This document shows positions 20,054 to 27,832 of a DNA stretch of 64,000 nt, in pieces. The first letter of the stretch is position 1. The number at the start of each line of letters is the position of its first letter. The notes under the pieces are model-generated. The model was not told where the DNA came from. It did not search any database and was given only the letters and a program-made list of their open reading frames with translations. A program made the translations under genes and the position numbers. The DNA is from DASSUW01 sp963830725 (GTDB taxonomy: Bacteria > Actinomycetota > Thermoleophilia > Solirubrobacterales > Solirubrobacteraceae). Location of the stretch: contig CAWHNO010000002.1 of assembly GCA_963830725.1 (NCBI GenBank), forward strand, positions 62,001 through 126,000, in the 5' to 3' direction.

Positions 20054-21105
20054 CCCGCATGGTCGGCACGCCGCTCGCGATCGACATCGGCCCCGGCGCC
20101 GTCGAGGGCCTCGCGCCGCTGCTCGCCGACCGCCGGATCTCGAGCGGCGGGCACGTGGCGGTGGTGGTCGGGCCCGGCCTGGGCAAGGAGATCGCGGCAA
20201 CGCTGCGCCCGAAGCTGGCCAACGCCGAGATCTGGGACGTCGAGGGCGGATCCGTCCAGGCCGGCGCGGCGCTCGCGGCGCGCCTGCGGCGCGGCTTCTA
20301 CGACGCGGTGGTCGGCATCGGCGGCGGCAGGACGCTCGACGTCGCCAAGTACGCCGCCAGCCTCTCCGGCCTGCCCGTGGTGGCGGTCGCCACCAGCCTG
20401 GCCCACGACGGCATCGCCTCGCCGGTCGCCTCGCTCGAGGACGACGAGGCGGGGCGCAAGGCGTCCTACGGCGTCCAGATGCCGATCGCCGTGGTCGTCG
20501 ACCTCGACTACGTGCGCCGCAGCGAGGAGGCCATGCGGCGTTCGGGGATCGGCGACGCGATCAGCAACCTGTCGGCGATCGCCGACTGGCGGCTGGCCGA
20601 GCGCGAGCGCGGAGAGGCGGTCGACGGCGTCGCCGTCACGTTCGCCCGCATCGCCGCCACGTCGATCGTGCACCGCGAGGACGGGATCGACGACGACGCG
20701 TTCCTGATCGCGCTCGCCGAGGCGCTCGTCCTGTCGGGCCTGGCGATGGCCACGGCCGGGTCGAGCCGCCCGTGCAGCGGCGGCGACCACGAGATCCTGC
20801 ACGCCATCGACGTCCTCTTCCCCGGCACCGCCCACCACGGCGAGCTGGCCGGCGCGGCGAGCCTGTTCACCTCGTTCCTGCGCGAGGACGACGGCCTCGC
20901 CCGCGGTATCGACGCCTGCCTGAGGCGGCACGACCTGCCGCGCACGCCGGCCGACCTCGGGCTGACGGGGGAGCAGTTCGTGGAGGCCGTGGTGCGCGCC
21001 CCCAGCACGCGCCCGGACCGCTTCACGATCCTCGAGCACCTGGCGCTGGACGAGGCGGGCGTGCGACGTGCGGTCGCGGGGTTCCTCGATGCCTACGATC
21101 GCTGA
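20041..21105 (+). CDS. sn-Glycerol-1-phosphate dehydrogenase-like enzyme (iron-containing ADH superfamily)
   Basis: 354 residues from GTG 20,041; ATG 20,059 is also possible. GIGGGRTLDVAKYAA is the NAD(P)-binding glycine loop of the dehydroquinate-synthase-like/iron-ADH fold, followed by VATSLAHDGIASPVASL, a block typical of the AraM/EgsA glycerol-1-phosphate dehydrogenases. GIGDAISNLSAIADW and DHEILHAIDVLFPGTAHHGEL supply the Asp and His metal ligands. Known family members reduce dihydroxyacetone phosphate to sn-glycerol-1-phosphate, the archaeal enantiomer; AraM does so in Bacillus. Here the enzyme is embedded among a cytidylyltransferase and CDP-alcohol phosphotransferases, so it probably supplies the alcohol phosphate for a CDP-activated intermediate. 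It overlaps both neighbours. Confidence 0.75.
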   Translation: MPLLTRMVGTPLAIDIGPGAVEGLAPLLADRRISSGGHVAVVVGPGLGKEIAATLRPKLANAEIWDVEGGSVQAGAALAARLRRGFYDAVVGIGGGRTLDVAKYAASLSGLPVVAVATSLAHDGIASPVASLEDDEAGRKASYGVQMPIAVVVDLDYVRRSEEAMRRSGIGDAISNLSAIADWRLAERERGEAVDGVAVTFARIAATSIVHREDGIDDDAFLIALAEALVLSGLAMATAGSSRPCSGGDHEILHAIDVLFPGTAHHGELAGAASLFTSFLREDDGLARGIDACLRRHDLPRTPADLGLTGEQFVEAVVRAPSTRPDRFTILEHLALDEAGVRRAVAGFLDAYDR

Positions 21106-21817
21106 GCTGCGGGCGGTCACGCAGCCGGCATCGATCTTCGCCCGCGACAGCGGCGAGCACTGGGCGGGCCGGCTCTACATCCGCCGCCTCTCGCCCTACC
21201 TCACCCGGCTGCTGCTGCGCACGCCGATCACGCCCAACGGCGTGACGGTGCTGATGTTGCTGGCCGGGGTGGCCGCCGCCGGCGTGCTCGCCCTGCCCGG
21301 CGTGCTCCCGGCGATCGGGGCGGTGGTGCTGATCCAGCTGCAGATCCTGCTCGACTGCAGCGACGGCGAGCTGGCGCGCTGGAAGGACGTGCGCTCGCCC
21401 GCCGGCGTCTACCTCGACCGCGTCGCCCACTGGGTCACCGAGTCGCTGCTGCCGATCGCGCTCGGCGTCCGCGCCGACGAGCCGGTGCTGGGGCTGGTGG
21501 TCGCCGTGCTCGTGCTGTGGATCAAGGGCGAGTCGGCGCTGGTGACGGTCGCGCGCGCCGAGTCCGGCCTGCCGCCGGCAGCCGACAGCCGCGAGGTGGC
21601 CGCGCCGCGGACGGGCGGGTTGCGGGCGCTGCGGCGGCTCGCGGGGCGGCTGCCGTTCTACCGCGCCTTCGTGGCGATGGAGTTCACGCTCCTGGCCCTC
21701 GTGGCGTCGTTCTTCGAGGACGGCTCGCGCTGGCTGCTGATCGCGCTGATCCCCGTGGCCGCGATCACCGTACTCGGCCACCTCGTGGCGATCCTGGCCT
21801 CGGGCCGGCTGCGATGA
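21089..21817 (+). CDS. CDP-alcohol phosphotransferase (second copy)
   Basis: 242 residues from ATG 21,089, inside the end of the dehydrogenase gene. The N-terminal 45 residues are soluble, followed by about five membrane helices (VTVLMLLAGVAAAGVLAL, AIGAVVLIQLQILL, PVLGLVVAVLVLWIK and two near the C-terminus). The family signature is DG-EL-AR-WKDVRSPA-G-VYL-D-RVA-H: the last catalytic Asp is His here (LDRVAHW). Cytoplasmic Asp residues bind the metal and CDP-alcohol in this family, and the last one is the proposed base, so the substitution may alter or redirect activity. Its ATGA overlap with the following GT2 gene places it in one operon with the dehydrogenase and cytidylyltransferase. Confidence 0.75.
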   Translation: MPTIAELRAVTQPASIFARDSGEHWAGRLYIRRLSPYLTRLLLRTPITPNGVTVLMLLAGVAAAGVLALPGVLPAIGAVVLIQLQILLDCSDGELARWKDVRSPAGVYLDRVAHWVTESLLPIALGVRADEPVLGLVVAVLVLWIKGESALVTVARAESGLPPAADSREVAAPRTGGLRALRRLAGRLPFYRAFVAMEFTLLALVASFFEDGSRWLLIALIPVAAITVLGHLVAILASGRLR

Positions 21818-22675
21818 AGGCCGGCATCGGCTGCATCGTGCTCACCCAGGGTCGTCGCCCGCAGGAACTGGCGGCGGCGCTGGACTCGTTGGCGAGCCAG
21901 CAGGGCGTCGGACCTCGACGTCGTCGTCGTGGCCAACGGCTGGGAGCCGGCCGGCCTGCCGGACGGAGTGCGCGCCGTGGCGCTGGCCGAGGACCGCGGC
22001 ATCCCGGCCGGCCGCAACGCGGGCGTGCCGGCCGTCCGCGGCGAGCTGCTCTTCTTCCTCGACGACGACGCGCGCCTCGCGGCGCCGGACGCGCTGGCGC
22101 AGGTGGAGCGACGGTTCGAGGACGCCTCGCTCGGCCTGCTGCAGCTGCGCGTGATCGCCTCGGACGGCGGGCGGCCGCCGCGCGACTGGGTTCCGCGCCT
22201 GCGCGTCGGCGACCCCGGGCGCTCGAGCGACGTCACCGCGGTCTGGGAGGGGGCCGTCGCCATCCGCCGCGAGCTGTTCGAGCGCCTCGGCGGCTGGCCG
22301 GAGCCGTTCCGCCACGCGCACGAGGGGATCGACCTCGCCTGGCGCGTGATGGACGCCGGCCGGCGGGTCGCATACGCGGGCGACATCGCCGTCCTGCACC
22401 CGGCGTACCGCACGGCGCCGCACGACTACTCGGCGTACTACGGCGCGCGCAACCGCGTCTATCTGGCGCGCCGGAACCTTCCGTGGCCGCTCGGCGTGAT
22501 CTACGTCGCCGGCTTCGCGCTGCGCACGCTGCCGTTGCTGCGCGCGCCCGGCCGGGCGCGCGCCGCGCTGCGCGGCTACCGCGACGGGATGCGCGGGCAG
22601 TGCGGCCCGCGCCGTCGCCTGCGCGTGAACACCCTGTGGCGAATGACCCGAGCCGGGCGGCCTCCGCTCATCTAG
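21814..22675 (+). CDS. GT2 glycosyltransferase, one +1 step near 21,908
   Basis: The ATG overlaps the preceding stop. The first 31 codons (MKAGIGCIVLTQGRRPQEL...) and the rest (DLDVVVVANGWEPAGLP...) lie in adjacent frames, joined by skipping one base after GV near 21,908. Joined length is about 286 residues. GIPAGRNAGVPAV and LLFFLDDDARLAAPDAL are the family-2 nucleotide-sugar and metal-binding motifs, ERLGGWPEPFRHAHEGIDLAWRV is the acceptor/catalytic block, and YYGARNRVYLARRNLPWPL precedes a hydrophobic C-terminal segment that probably binds the membrane. It most likely glycosylates the lipid-linked product of the CDP-alcohol module. It ends just before a large hairpin and the ABC exporter genes. 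Confidence 0.8.
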
Positions 22676-22679
22676 CGGC

Positions 22680-22745
22680 AGTGCACGTGTCCGGAGGCTC
22701 GGGCGGGGCCCGCCAGAACCGGCCGAGCCTTCGGACGCGTGCACT
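22680..22745 (+). terminator. Large hairpin between the GT2 gene and the ABC exporter genes
   Basis: Arms at 22,680-22,702 and 22,723-22,745 are inverted repeats of 23 bases with two differences, both tolerated as G-U pairs in RNA. The loop is 20 bases and GC-rich. The hairpin starts four bases after the GT2 stop and ends 15 bases before the TTG of the ABC permease. There is no T-run, so it could be a factor-independent terminator of actinobacterial type, an attenuator or an RNA stability element. Confidence 0.55.
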
Positions 22746-22760
22746 AGCCTCTCCCTGCCC

Positions 22761-23648
22761 TTGAGTACCGCCCCCGTCACCGAGCCAACGCCCGCGCGAC
22801 CGGACCGTGAGGACGACTTCACATCCGAGCGGCACGTCTACGAGCCGCATCGCGTCGGCCTGCCGCCGCTGCGGCCCTACTTCCGCGAGCTGTGGCGGCG
22901 GCGCGAATTCGCCTTCGAGATGTCGCGCACGACGCTGCGCGCCCAGCACTACAACACGGCGCTCGGCCTGCTGTGGCTGGTGCTCAGCCCGCTGCTGCTG
23001 GCGTGCGTGTACTTCGTGCTCGTCGACATCCTGCGCGCCCGCACCGGCGGGATGGTCTTCTTCGCCCACCTGATGGCGTGCCTGTTCGTCTTCTACTACG
23101 TCTCCGACGCGATCCGCCAGGCGGTGCGCTCGGTGGTCGGCGGCGGCCGGCTGATCCTCAACACCGCCTTCCCGCGCGTGCTGCTGCCCGGTGCCTCGGT
23201 CATCACCGCCTTCTGGCGCTTCCTGCCCACGATCGCCATCTACATCCCGGTCCACCTCGCGGTCGGGCTGCCGGTCGGCCCCGAGCTGCTGTGGCTGCTC
23301 CCCGTGTTCGGCCTGTTCACGCTGCTGGCGACGGGCTTGGCGATGCTCGTCGCCGCCGGCCAGGTCTACTTCCGCGACCTCAAGAACTTCCTCACGTACG
23401 CGCTGCGGCTGTGGCTGTACGGGTCGCCGATCCTCTACTTCGCCGCCGAGGTGCCGGACCGCTACCAGTTCCTGCTCGTCCTCAACCCGCTCGCCCCGCT
23501 GCTGACGGCGTGGAGCGACGTGCTCGACCTCGGCGTCGCGCCCGACCCCGTCGACCTCGTGGTCGGCGCGGCGTGGGCGCTCGCCTTCCTCGTCGGCGGG
23601 GCGTTGTTCTTCATCTCCCGGGAGCGTGAGTTCGCTGTCCGGCTCTGA
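22761..23648 (+). CDS. ABC-2 type polysaccharide/teichoic acid exporter, permease subunit (TagG/Wzm-like)
   Basis: 295 residues from TTG 22,761. After a soluble 60-residue N-terminus there are six membrane segments (LGLLWLVLSPLLLACVYFVLV, FFAHLMACLFVFYYVS, LPTIAIYIPVHLAVGLPVG, LLPVFGLFTLLATGLAMLV and two more), the layout of the ABC2_membrane family. FRDLKNFLTYALRLWLYGSPILYF is the conserved block of polysaccharide-export permeases. It overlaps the ATPase gene by 23 bases, as TagG/TagH pairs do. It would export the undecaprenyl- or lipid-linked polymer made by the surrounding genes. Whether it is the transporter for all of the locus or only for the CDP-alcohol-derived part is not visible. Confidence 0.85.
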   Translation: MSTAPVTEPTPARPDREDDFTSERHVYEPHRVGLPPLRPYFRELWRRREFAFEMSRTTLRAQHYNTALGLLWLVLSPLLLACVYFVLVDILRARTGGMVFFAHLMACLFVFYYVSDAIRQAVRSVVGGGRLILNTAFPRVLLPGASVITAFWRFLPTIAIYIPVHLAVGLPVGPELLWLLPVFGLFTLLATGLAMLVAAGQVYFRDLKNFLTYALRLWLYGSPILYFAAEVPDRYQFLLVLNPLAPLLTAWSDVLDLGVAPDPVDLVVGAAWALAFLVGGALFFISREREFAVRL

Positions 23649-24417
23649 CCGCAAGCGCATCCGCGTCGAGGACGTCTCGGTCACCTACCGCACGTCGCTC
23701 GAGAAGGCGCCGACGCTGAAGAGCACGCTGCTGCGTCTGGGCCGCCGCGAGCGTGTCATCCGCGAGATCCGCGCGCTCAAGGAGGTCAGCTTCACCGTCC
23801 CGCACGGAAAGGTGATGGGCGTCGTCGGCGCCAACGGCGCCGGCAAGTCGACGCTCATGCGGACGGTCGCCGGCATCCTCCCGCCCACCAGCGGCCGCGT
23901 CGAGGTTCACGGCCGCGTGTCGACCCTCCTCTCGCTCGGGGTCGGCTTCAACCGCAAGCTGACGGGCCGCCAGAACGTCGTGCTGGGCGGGCTCGCGGCC
24001 GGCCTGACGCGCGCCGAGCTGGCGGAGAAGTACGACGAGATCGTCGACTTCGCCGAGCTCGAGGACTTCATGGACATGCCGATGCGGACCTACTCGTCCG
24101 GCATGTACGGGCGGCTCGCGTTCGCCGTCGCGGTCACCATGCACCCCGACATCCTCATCATCGACGAGGCGCTGTCGGTCGGCGACGCCCGCTTCCGCAA
24201 GAAGTCGTTCGAGCGCATGCACGAGCTGTGCGGCGAGGACCGCACGATCCTGCTCGTCAGCCATGCGCTCGGCAGCATCGAGAAGCTGTGCGACGAGGCG
24301 ATCTGGATGGACAAGGGCAAGATCCAGATGTGGGACGAGCCGCACGCGGTCGTCGAGGCGTACGCGGAGTTCCTCGGGGTGCAAGAGGAGGACCCCGTCA
24401 CGATGGAGGACGTGTGA
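23626..24417 (+). CDS. ABC exporter ATPase (TagH/Wzt-like)
   Basis: 263 residues from GTG 23,626. The Walker A loop is GANGAGKST (about residue 70), the signature is YSSGMYGRLAFAVA in place of the classic LSGGQ, the Walker B is ILIIDEALSVGD, and the switch His lies in ILLVSHALGSI. The segment APTLKSTLLRLGRRERVIREIRALK before Walker A is characteristic of teichoic acid and O-antigen export ATPases. There is no C-terminal carbohydrate-binding domain as in long Wzt proteins. It pairs with the permease at 22,761 and overlaps the following GT2 gene (GTG inside its stop), so the exporter and a glycosyltransferase are co-translated. Confidence 0.9.
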   Translation: MSSLSGSDRKRIRVEDVSVTYRTSLEKAPTLKSTLLRLGRRERVIREIRALKEVSFTVPHGKVMGVVGANGAGKSTLMRTVAGILPPTSGRVEVHGRVSTLLSLGVGFNRKLTGRQNVVLGGLAAGLTRAELAEKYDEIVDFAELEDFMDMPMRTYSSGMYGRLAFAVAVTMHPDILIIDEALSVGDARFRKKSFERMHELCGEDRTILLVSHALGSIEKLCDEAIWMDKGKIQMWDEPHAVVEAYAEFLGVQEEDPVTMEDV

Positions 24418-26276
24418 CGCGGATCAGCGTCGTCGTCCCCATCTACAACGTCGAGACCTATCTGGAGCCGTGCCTGCGGTCGATCGCCGCGCAGACGTTC
24501 GGCGACCTGGAGGTGATCATGGTCGACGACGGGTCGACCGACGGGAGCGGCCGGATCGCGGAGGAGTTCGCGAGCGGCGATGAGCGCTTCCGGCTCGTGC
24601 GGCAGGCCAACGGTGGGCTGAGCGCGGCCCGCAACACCGGCATCGAGGAGGCCGGCGGCGAGTTCCTCGCCTTCGCCGACAGCGACGACGTGCTGCCGGC
24701 CGACGCGTACGAGCGGCTGCTCGGGGCGCTCGACGACACCGGGTCGGACTTCGCCACGGGCAACGTGCACCGGCTCGAAGGCGCCGCGACGATGCAGGCG
24801 CCGTTCCTCGCGCGGACGTTCGCCCGCACGCGGCTCCGCACCCATGTCACGCGCTTCCGGCCGCTGCTGGCCGACCGCACCGCGTGGAACAAGCTGTACC
24901 GGCGCTCGTTCTGGGACCGGCACGGCCACCGCTTCCCCGAGGGCCGGCTCTACGAGGACATCCCGGTGATGCTGCCCCTGCACTTCCAGGCACGCAGCGT
25001 CGACGTCATCGCCGACCCCGTCTACTACTGGCGCGTCCGTGCGCAGTCGATCACCCAGCGGCGGCTGGAGCGGCGCGCGCTGCTGGACCGGCTGGCGGCG
25101 ATCGAGGAGGTCCGCGACCACCTCGCGCGCCACGGCCCGCGCCGCGGGCTGCGCTGGTACGAGCAGAGCGCGGTGGCCGACGACCTGCGCCTGTACCTCG
25201 ACCTGCTCGACGAGGCCGACGACGACTACCGCGCCCTCTTCCTGGAGCGTGCCGGCGCGTTCGCCCGGCGCGCCGGCCGCTCGGCTCAGCGCACGCTGCC
25301 CGCCATCGACCGGCTCAAGTGGCACCTCGTGCTCGAGCGCAGGCTGCCCGAGCTGCTCGAGGTCCTGCGCTTCCAGAAGCACGACCTCCCCGGCACGCCG
25401 CCCGTCCGGATCCGCGGCCGCTGGTACGGCGACTATCCGTTCCGGGACGACCCCGAGCTCCGGATCCCGCGCCGGGTCTACCGCCTCGGGCGGGGGGACC
25501 TCGACCTCGCGCTGACCGCGTCGGTGGATCGAGTGGAGGCCGGCGACGGGCGCGTCCGCCTCCAGGGCCGCGCCACGATCGACGCCCTCGGCCCGCAGCC
25601 GGCGCGGCGCGTGCGCGTGGTTGCGGTCCGGCCCGGACGCTGGCAGCGCCTGCGCGGCCGCGTCGGGGCGGTCCGCCTGGCGACGACCGCGACGGACGCG
25701 GAGGGATTCGAGGCGACGCTCGACCCTCGCGCGCTCAGCCGGTCCGAGGGCGCCTGGGAGCTGATGGTCCATGTCCGGGCGGGCGGCCTCAGCCGCCGGC
25801 GCTCACGGTTCGCGCTCGGCGCGCCGCGCGAGCTCCTCGCGGCCGACCTCCAGGCCGGCGACGCGCTGCTGACCGTGGCGGCCGTCGAGTCGGGCAAGAT
25901 CGTCGTGCGGCTGCGGCGCGAGTGGCTGGCTGTCCGCCGCCTGCGGCTCGACGGCGGAGTCGTGGAGCTCGAGGGCGACCTGCGGCTGCCCGGCGGCGGG
26001 CCGCCGGCGCTCGAGCTCCGGCGCGAGGCCGACTCGCACACGGTCGCCCATCCGTTGGACGTCGACGGCCGGACGTGGACGGCGCGGATACCGCTCGACG
26101 AGGAAGGCGCGGTGTGGGAGCTGTGGGCGCGCATCGGCGCGCGACGCATCCCGCTCGCGGCCCTCGGCGGCCACGAGCACCTGGCACGGTCGCGGCAGGG
26201 CGGCGCGGCGCTGGCTCAGGCGCGCGGCGGTGCGCAGCCGGGCTCGGCGAACACGCGCCACGACCGGTTGCGGTAG
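24414..26276 (+). CDS. GT2 glycosyltransferase with beta-rich tail; truncated paralogue of the GT2/TagF protein
   Basis: 620 residues from GTG 24,414. Residues 1-230 are a GT-A family 2 domain (VVPIYNVETYLEPCLRSI, VIMVDDGSTDGSG, FLAFADSDDVLPADAY). The rest follows the same linker and beta-rich region as the protein at 4003-7456, sharing long matching blocks such as DRTAWNKL-RRSFWDRHG and RGRWYGDYPFR. The match stops around residue 590. The second half of the beta-rich region and the whole phosphoalditol polymerase domain are absent, and the protein ends in low-complexity sequence (QGGAALAQARGGAQPG) that overlaps the convergent gene by 61 bases. It may be a functional stand-alone glycosyltransferase or a 3'-truncated copy. 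Confidence 0.8.
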   Translation: MTRISVVVPIYNVETYLEPCLRSIAAQTFGDLEVIMVDDGSTDGSGRIAEEFASGDERFRLVRQANGGLSAARNTGIEEAGGEFLAFADSDDVLPADAYERLLGALDDTGSDFATGNVHRLEGAATMQAPFLARTFARTRLRTHVTRFRPLLADRTAWNKLYRRSFWDRHGHRFPEGRLYEDIPVMLPLHFQARSVDVIADPVYYWRVRAQSITQRRLERRALLDRLAAIEEVRDHLARHGPRRGLRWYEQSAVADDLRLYLDLLDEADDDYRALFLERAGAFARRAGRSAQRTLPAIDRLKWHLVLERRLPELLEVLRFQKHDLPGTPPVRIRGRWYGDYPFRDDPELRIPRRVYRLGRGDLDLALTASVDRVEAGDGRVRLQGRATIDALGPQPARRVRVVAVRPGRWQRLRGRVGAVRLATTATDAEGFEATLDPRALSRSEGAWELMVHVRAGGLSRRRSRFALGAPRELLAADLQAGDALLTVAAVESGKIVVRLRREWLAVRRLRLDGGVVELEGDLRLPGGGPPALELRREADSHTVAHPLDVDGRTWTARIPLDEEGAVWELWARIGARRIPLAALGGHEHLARSRQGGAALAQARGGAQPGSANTRHDRLR

Positions 26277-27775
26277 ATGCGCACCATGCTCGCGGGCGGC
26301 TCGACCTTGGGGAACGTCTGCCGGTCGTAGATCCGCCGCGTCGTCCGGCCGCGGCGCGGGAGCACCAGCATCCGGCCCATCGGGCTCGCGCCGCTGGCCA
26401 CGGTGCCGACCGAGCCCGGCTCGCCGCCGAGCCAGAAGCGGAGGAACGGGATCGGGCGGTGGTCGCCGGTCGACAGCGGCGCGCAGCGCTCGAAGGCGGC
26501 CCGCACGCGCGGCGCCTCCGCGACCCGCTCGAGGTGCCGGTAGAGCACGCCGTCGAGGCGCACACGGCGCTCGACCGTCTCGAGCTGGCTCAGGTGCCAT
26601 GGCATGTAGGCGACCGAAAGCGCGGCCACGAACGCGCCGACGACGATCCAGCGCGTCCGCGAGCGACCGCGCGGGAGCAGCGTCCAGCCGCACACGGCGA
26701 GACCTGAGAAGAGCGTGAGCAGGACCGCGGGTGTGTCGAGGTAGCGGCGGATGAGCGGCAGCCCGAACAGCGGGCCGATGGCGAACACGGCGATCATGGC
26801 GAGCGCCGCGGCCAACGGCAGCGCCGCGCGGCGGCGCGCGTGCCGCCACGCGAACACGAGCCCGATCGGGATGCCGATCAGCAACGGCTCCCGCAGCAGG
26901 AAGCCGAAGTACGCGACGGTCCAGTACGGGACGTCCTCGGGGCTCCGCCGCCGTCCGGCCTCCTCGGCGAGCGCCGCGGTGCCGTGGAGCGAGTGCAGCG
27001 GGTCGCCGGTGACGATCCAGTCGGTGCCCGCCCAGATCAGCGGCGCGGCCACGACCAGCGCCGCGGTGCGTACGCGCTCGCGCGAGGTTGCCGCGGGCCA
27101 CAGGTACAGCCAGTAGAGGCCGGCGAGGACCCACGCCTCGGGCCGCAGCAGTCCGGCGAGCGCGAGCAGCGCCAGCACGGCGACGCCGCGGCGCTCGCGG
27201 CGCGCCTCGAGCAGCACGGCGCCGACGACGAGCGCGGCGAACGGCAGGTCCTGATAGCCGATCAGCGCGTCACGGATGATCACCGGCCGCGAGAGCACGA
27301 CCAGCGCGGCGACGGCGCCGACCCACGGCGTGAACAGCTCGGCGCCGAGACGGTAGGCGAGATAGACCAGCGCGCCGAACGAGAGCAGCGTCAGCCACAG
27401 GATCGCGATGTCGGCCCCCGCGCCGAACGGCAGCGCGAGCGAGCTGACCGCCGTCGCCAGCGGGTGCGGCGTGGGCGCGAAGTCGGCCGTGTACTCGGGC
27501 ATGAAGCCGTGCCACGCGTCGCGCGCCCACAGCAGCGCCCACTGCGCGTCGTAGTTGACGAACGACGGCGAGTAGACGGCGAAGAGCAGGCCGGCGACGA
27601 CGACGCTGGTGACGATGCCCGCGACCCATCCGCTGAGCGGAACCCGTGGCCGCTCGGTGCGCAGCGGCTCGGACGGAGGCGGCGGAGCTGCGGGTGCAGG
27701 CCTCGGGGGCGAAACGATGGCCATCGACCGCGCCACGATAGCGGTCATGTCGGCCGTGCCCGCGAGGTTCGTCAC
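26216..27775 (-). CDS. Membrane glycosyltransferase (GT39/ArnT-like, GT-C fold)
   Basis: 519 residues; an internal ATG at 27,748 is an alternative start. A Pro-rich cytoplasmic N-terminus precedes a first membrane helix and then NYDAQWALLWARDAWHGF, whose Asp lies in the first extracytoplasmic loop, the usual catalytic position of GT-C enzymes that use polyprenyl-phosphate sugars. About ten membrane segments follow up to residue 390, then a soluble C-terminal domain of about 120 residues. It probably glycosylates a polymer or protein on the outer face of the membrane. It is convergent with, and slightly overlaps, the truncated GT2 gene, and is divergent from the O-antigen-ligase-like gene at 27,833. 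The sugar donor is unknown. Confidence 0.7.
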   Translation of the reverse strand: MTNLAGTADMTAIVARSMAIVSPPRPAPAAPPPPSEPLRTERPRVPLSGWVAGIVTSVVVAGLLFAVYSPSFVNYDAQWALLWARDAWHGFMPEYTADFAPTPHPLATAVSSLALPFGAGADIAILWLTLLSFGALVYLAYRLGAELFTPWVGAVAALVVLSRPVIIRDALIGYQDLPFAALVVGAVLLEARRERRGVAVLALLALAGLLRPEAWVLAGLYWLYLWPAATSRERVRTAALVVAAPLIWAGTDWIVTGDPLHSLHGTAALAEEAGRRRSPEDVPYWTVAYFGFLLREPLLIGIPIGLVFAWRHARRRAALPLAAALAMIAVFAIGPLFGLPLIRRYLDTPAVLLTLFSGLAVCGWTLLPRGRSRTRWIVVGAFVAALSVAYMPWHLSQLETVERRVRLDGVLYRHLERVAEAPRVRAAFERCAPLSTGDHRPIPFLRFWLGGEPGSVGTVASGASPMGRMLVLPRRGRTTRRIYDRQTFPKVEPPASMVRIYRNRSWRVFAEPGCAPPRA

Positions 27776-27832
27776 GTTTGGGCAACGCGAAGGCCGCGTG
27801 CTCCGGACGCGACGCTAGGGTGCTCGCCAACT

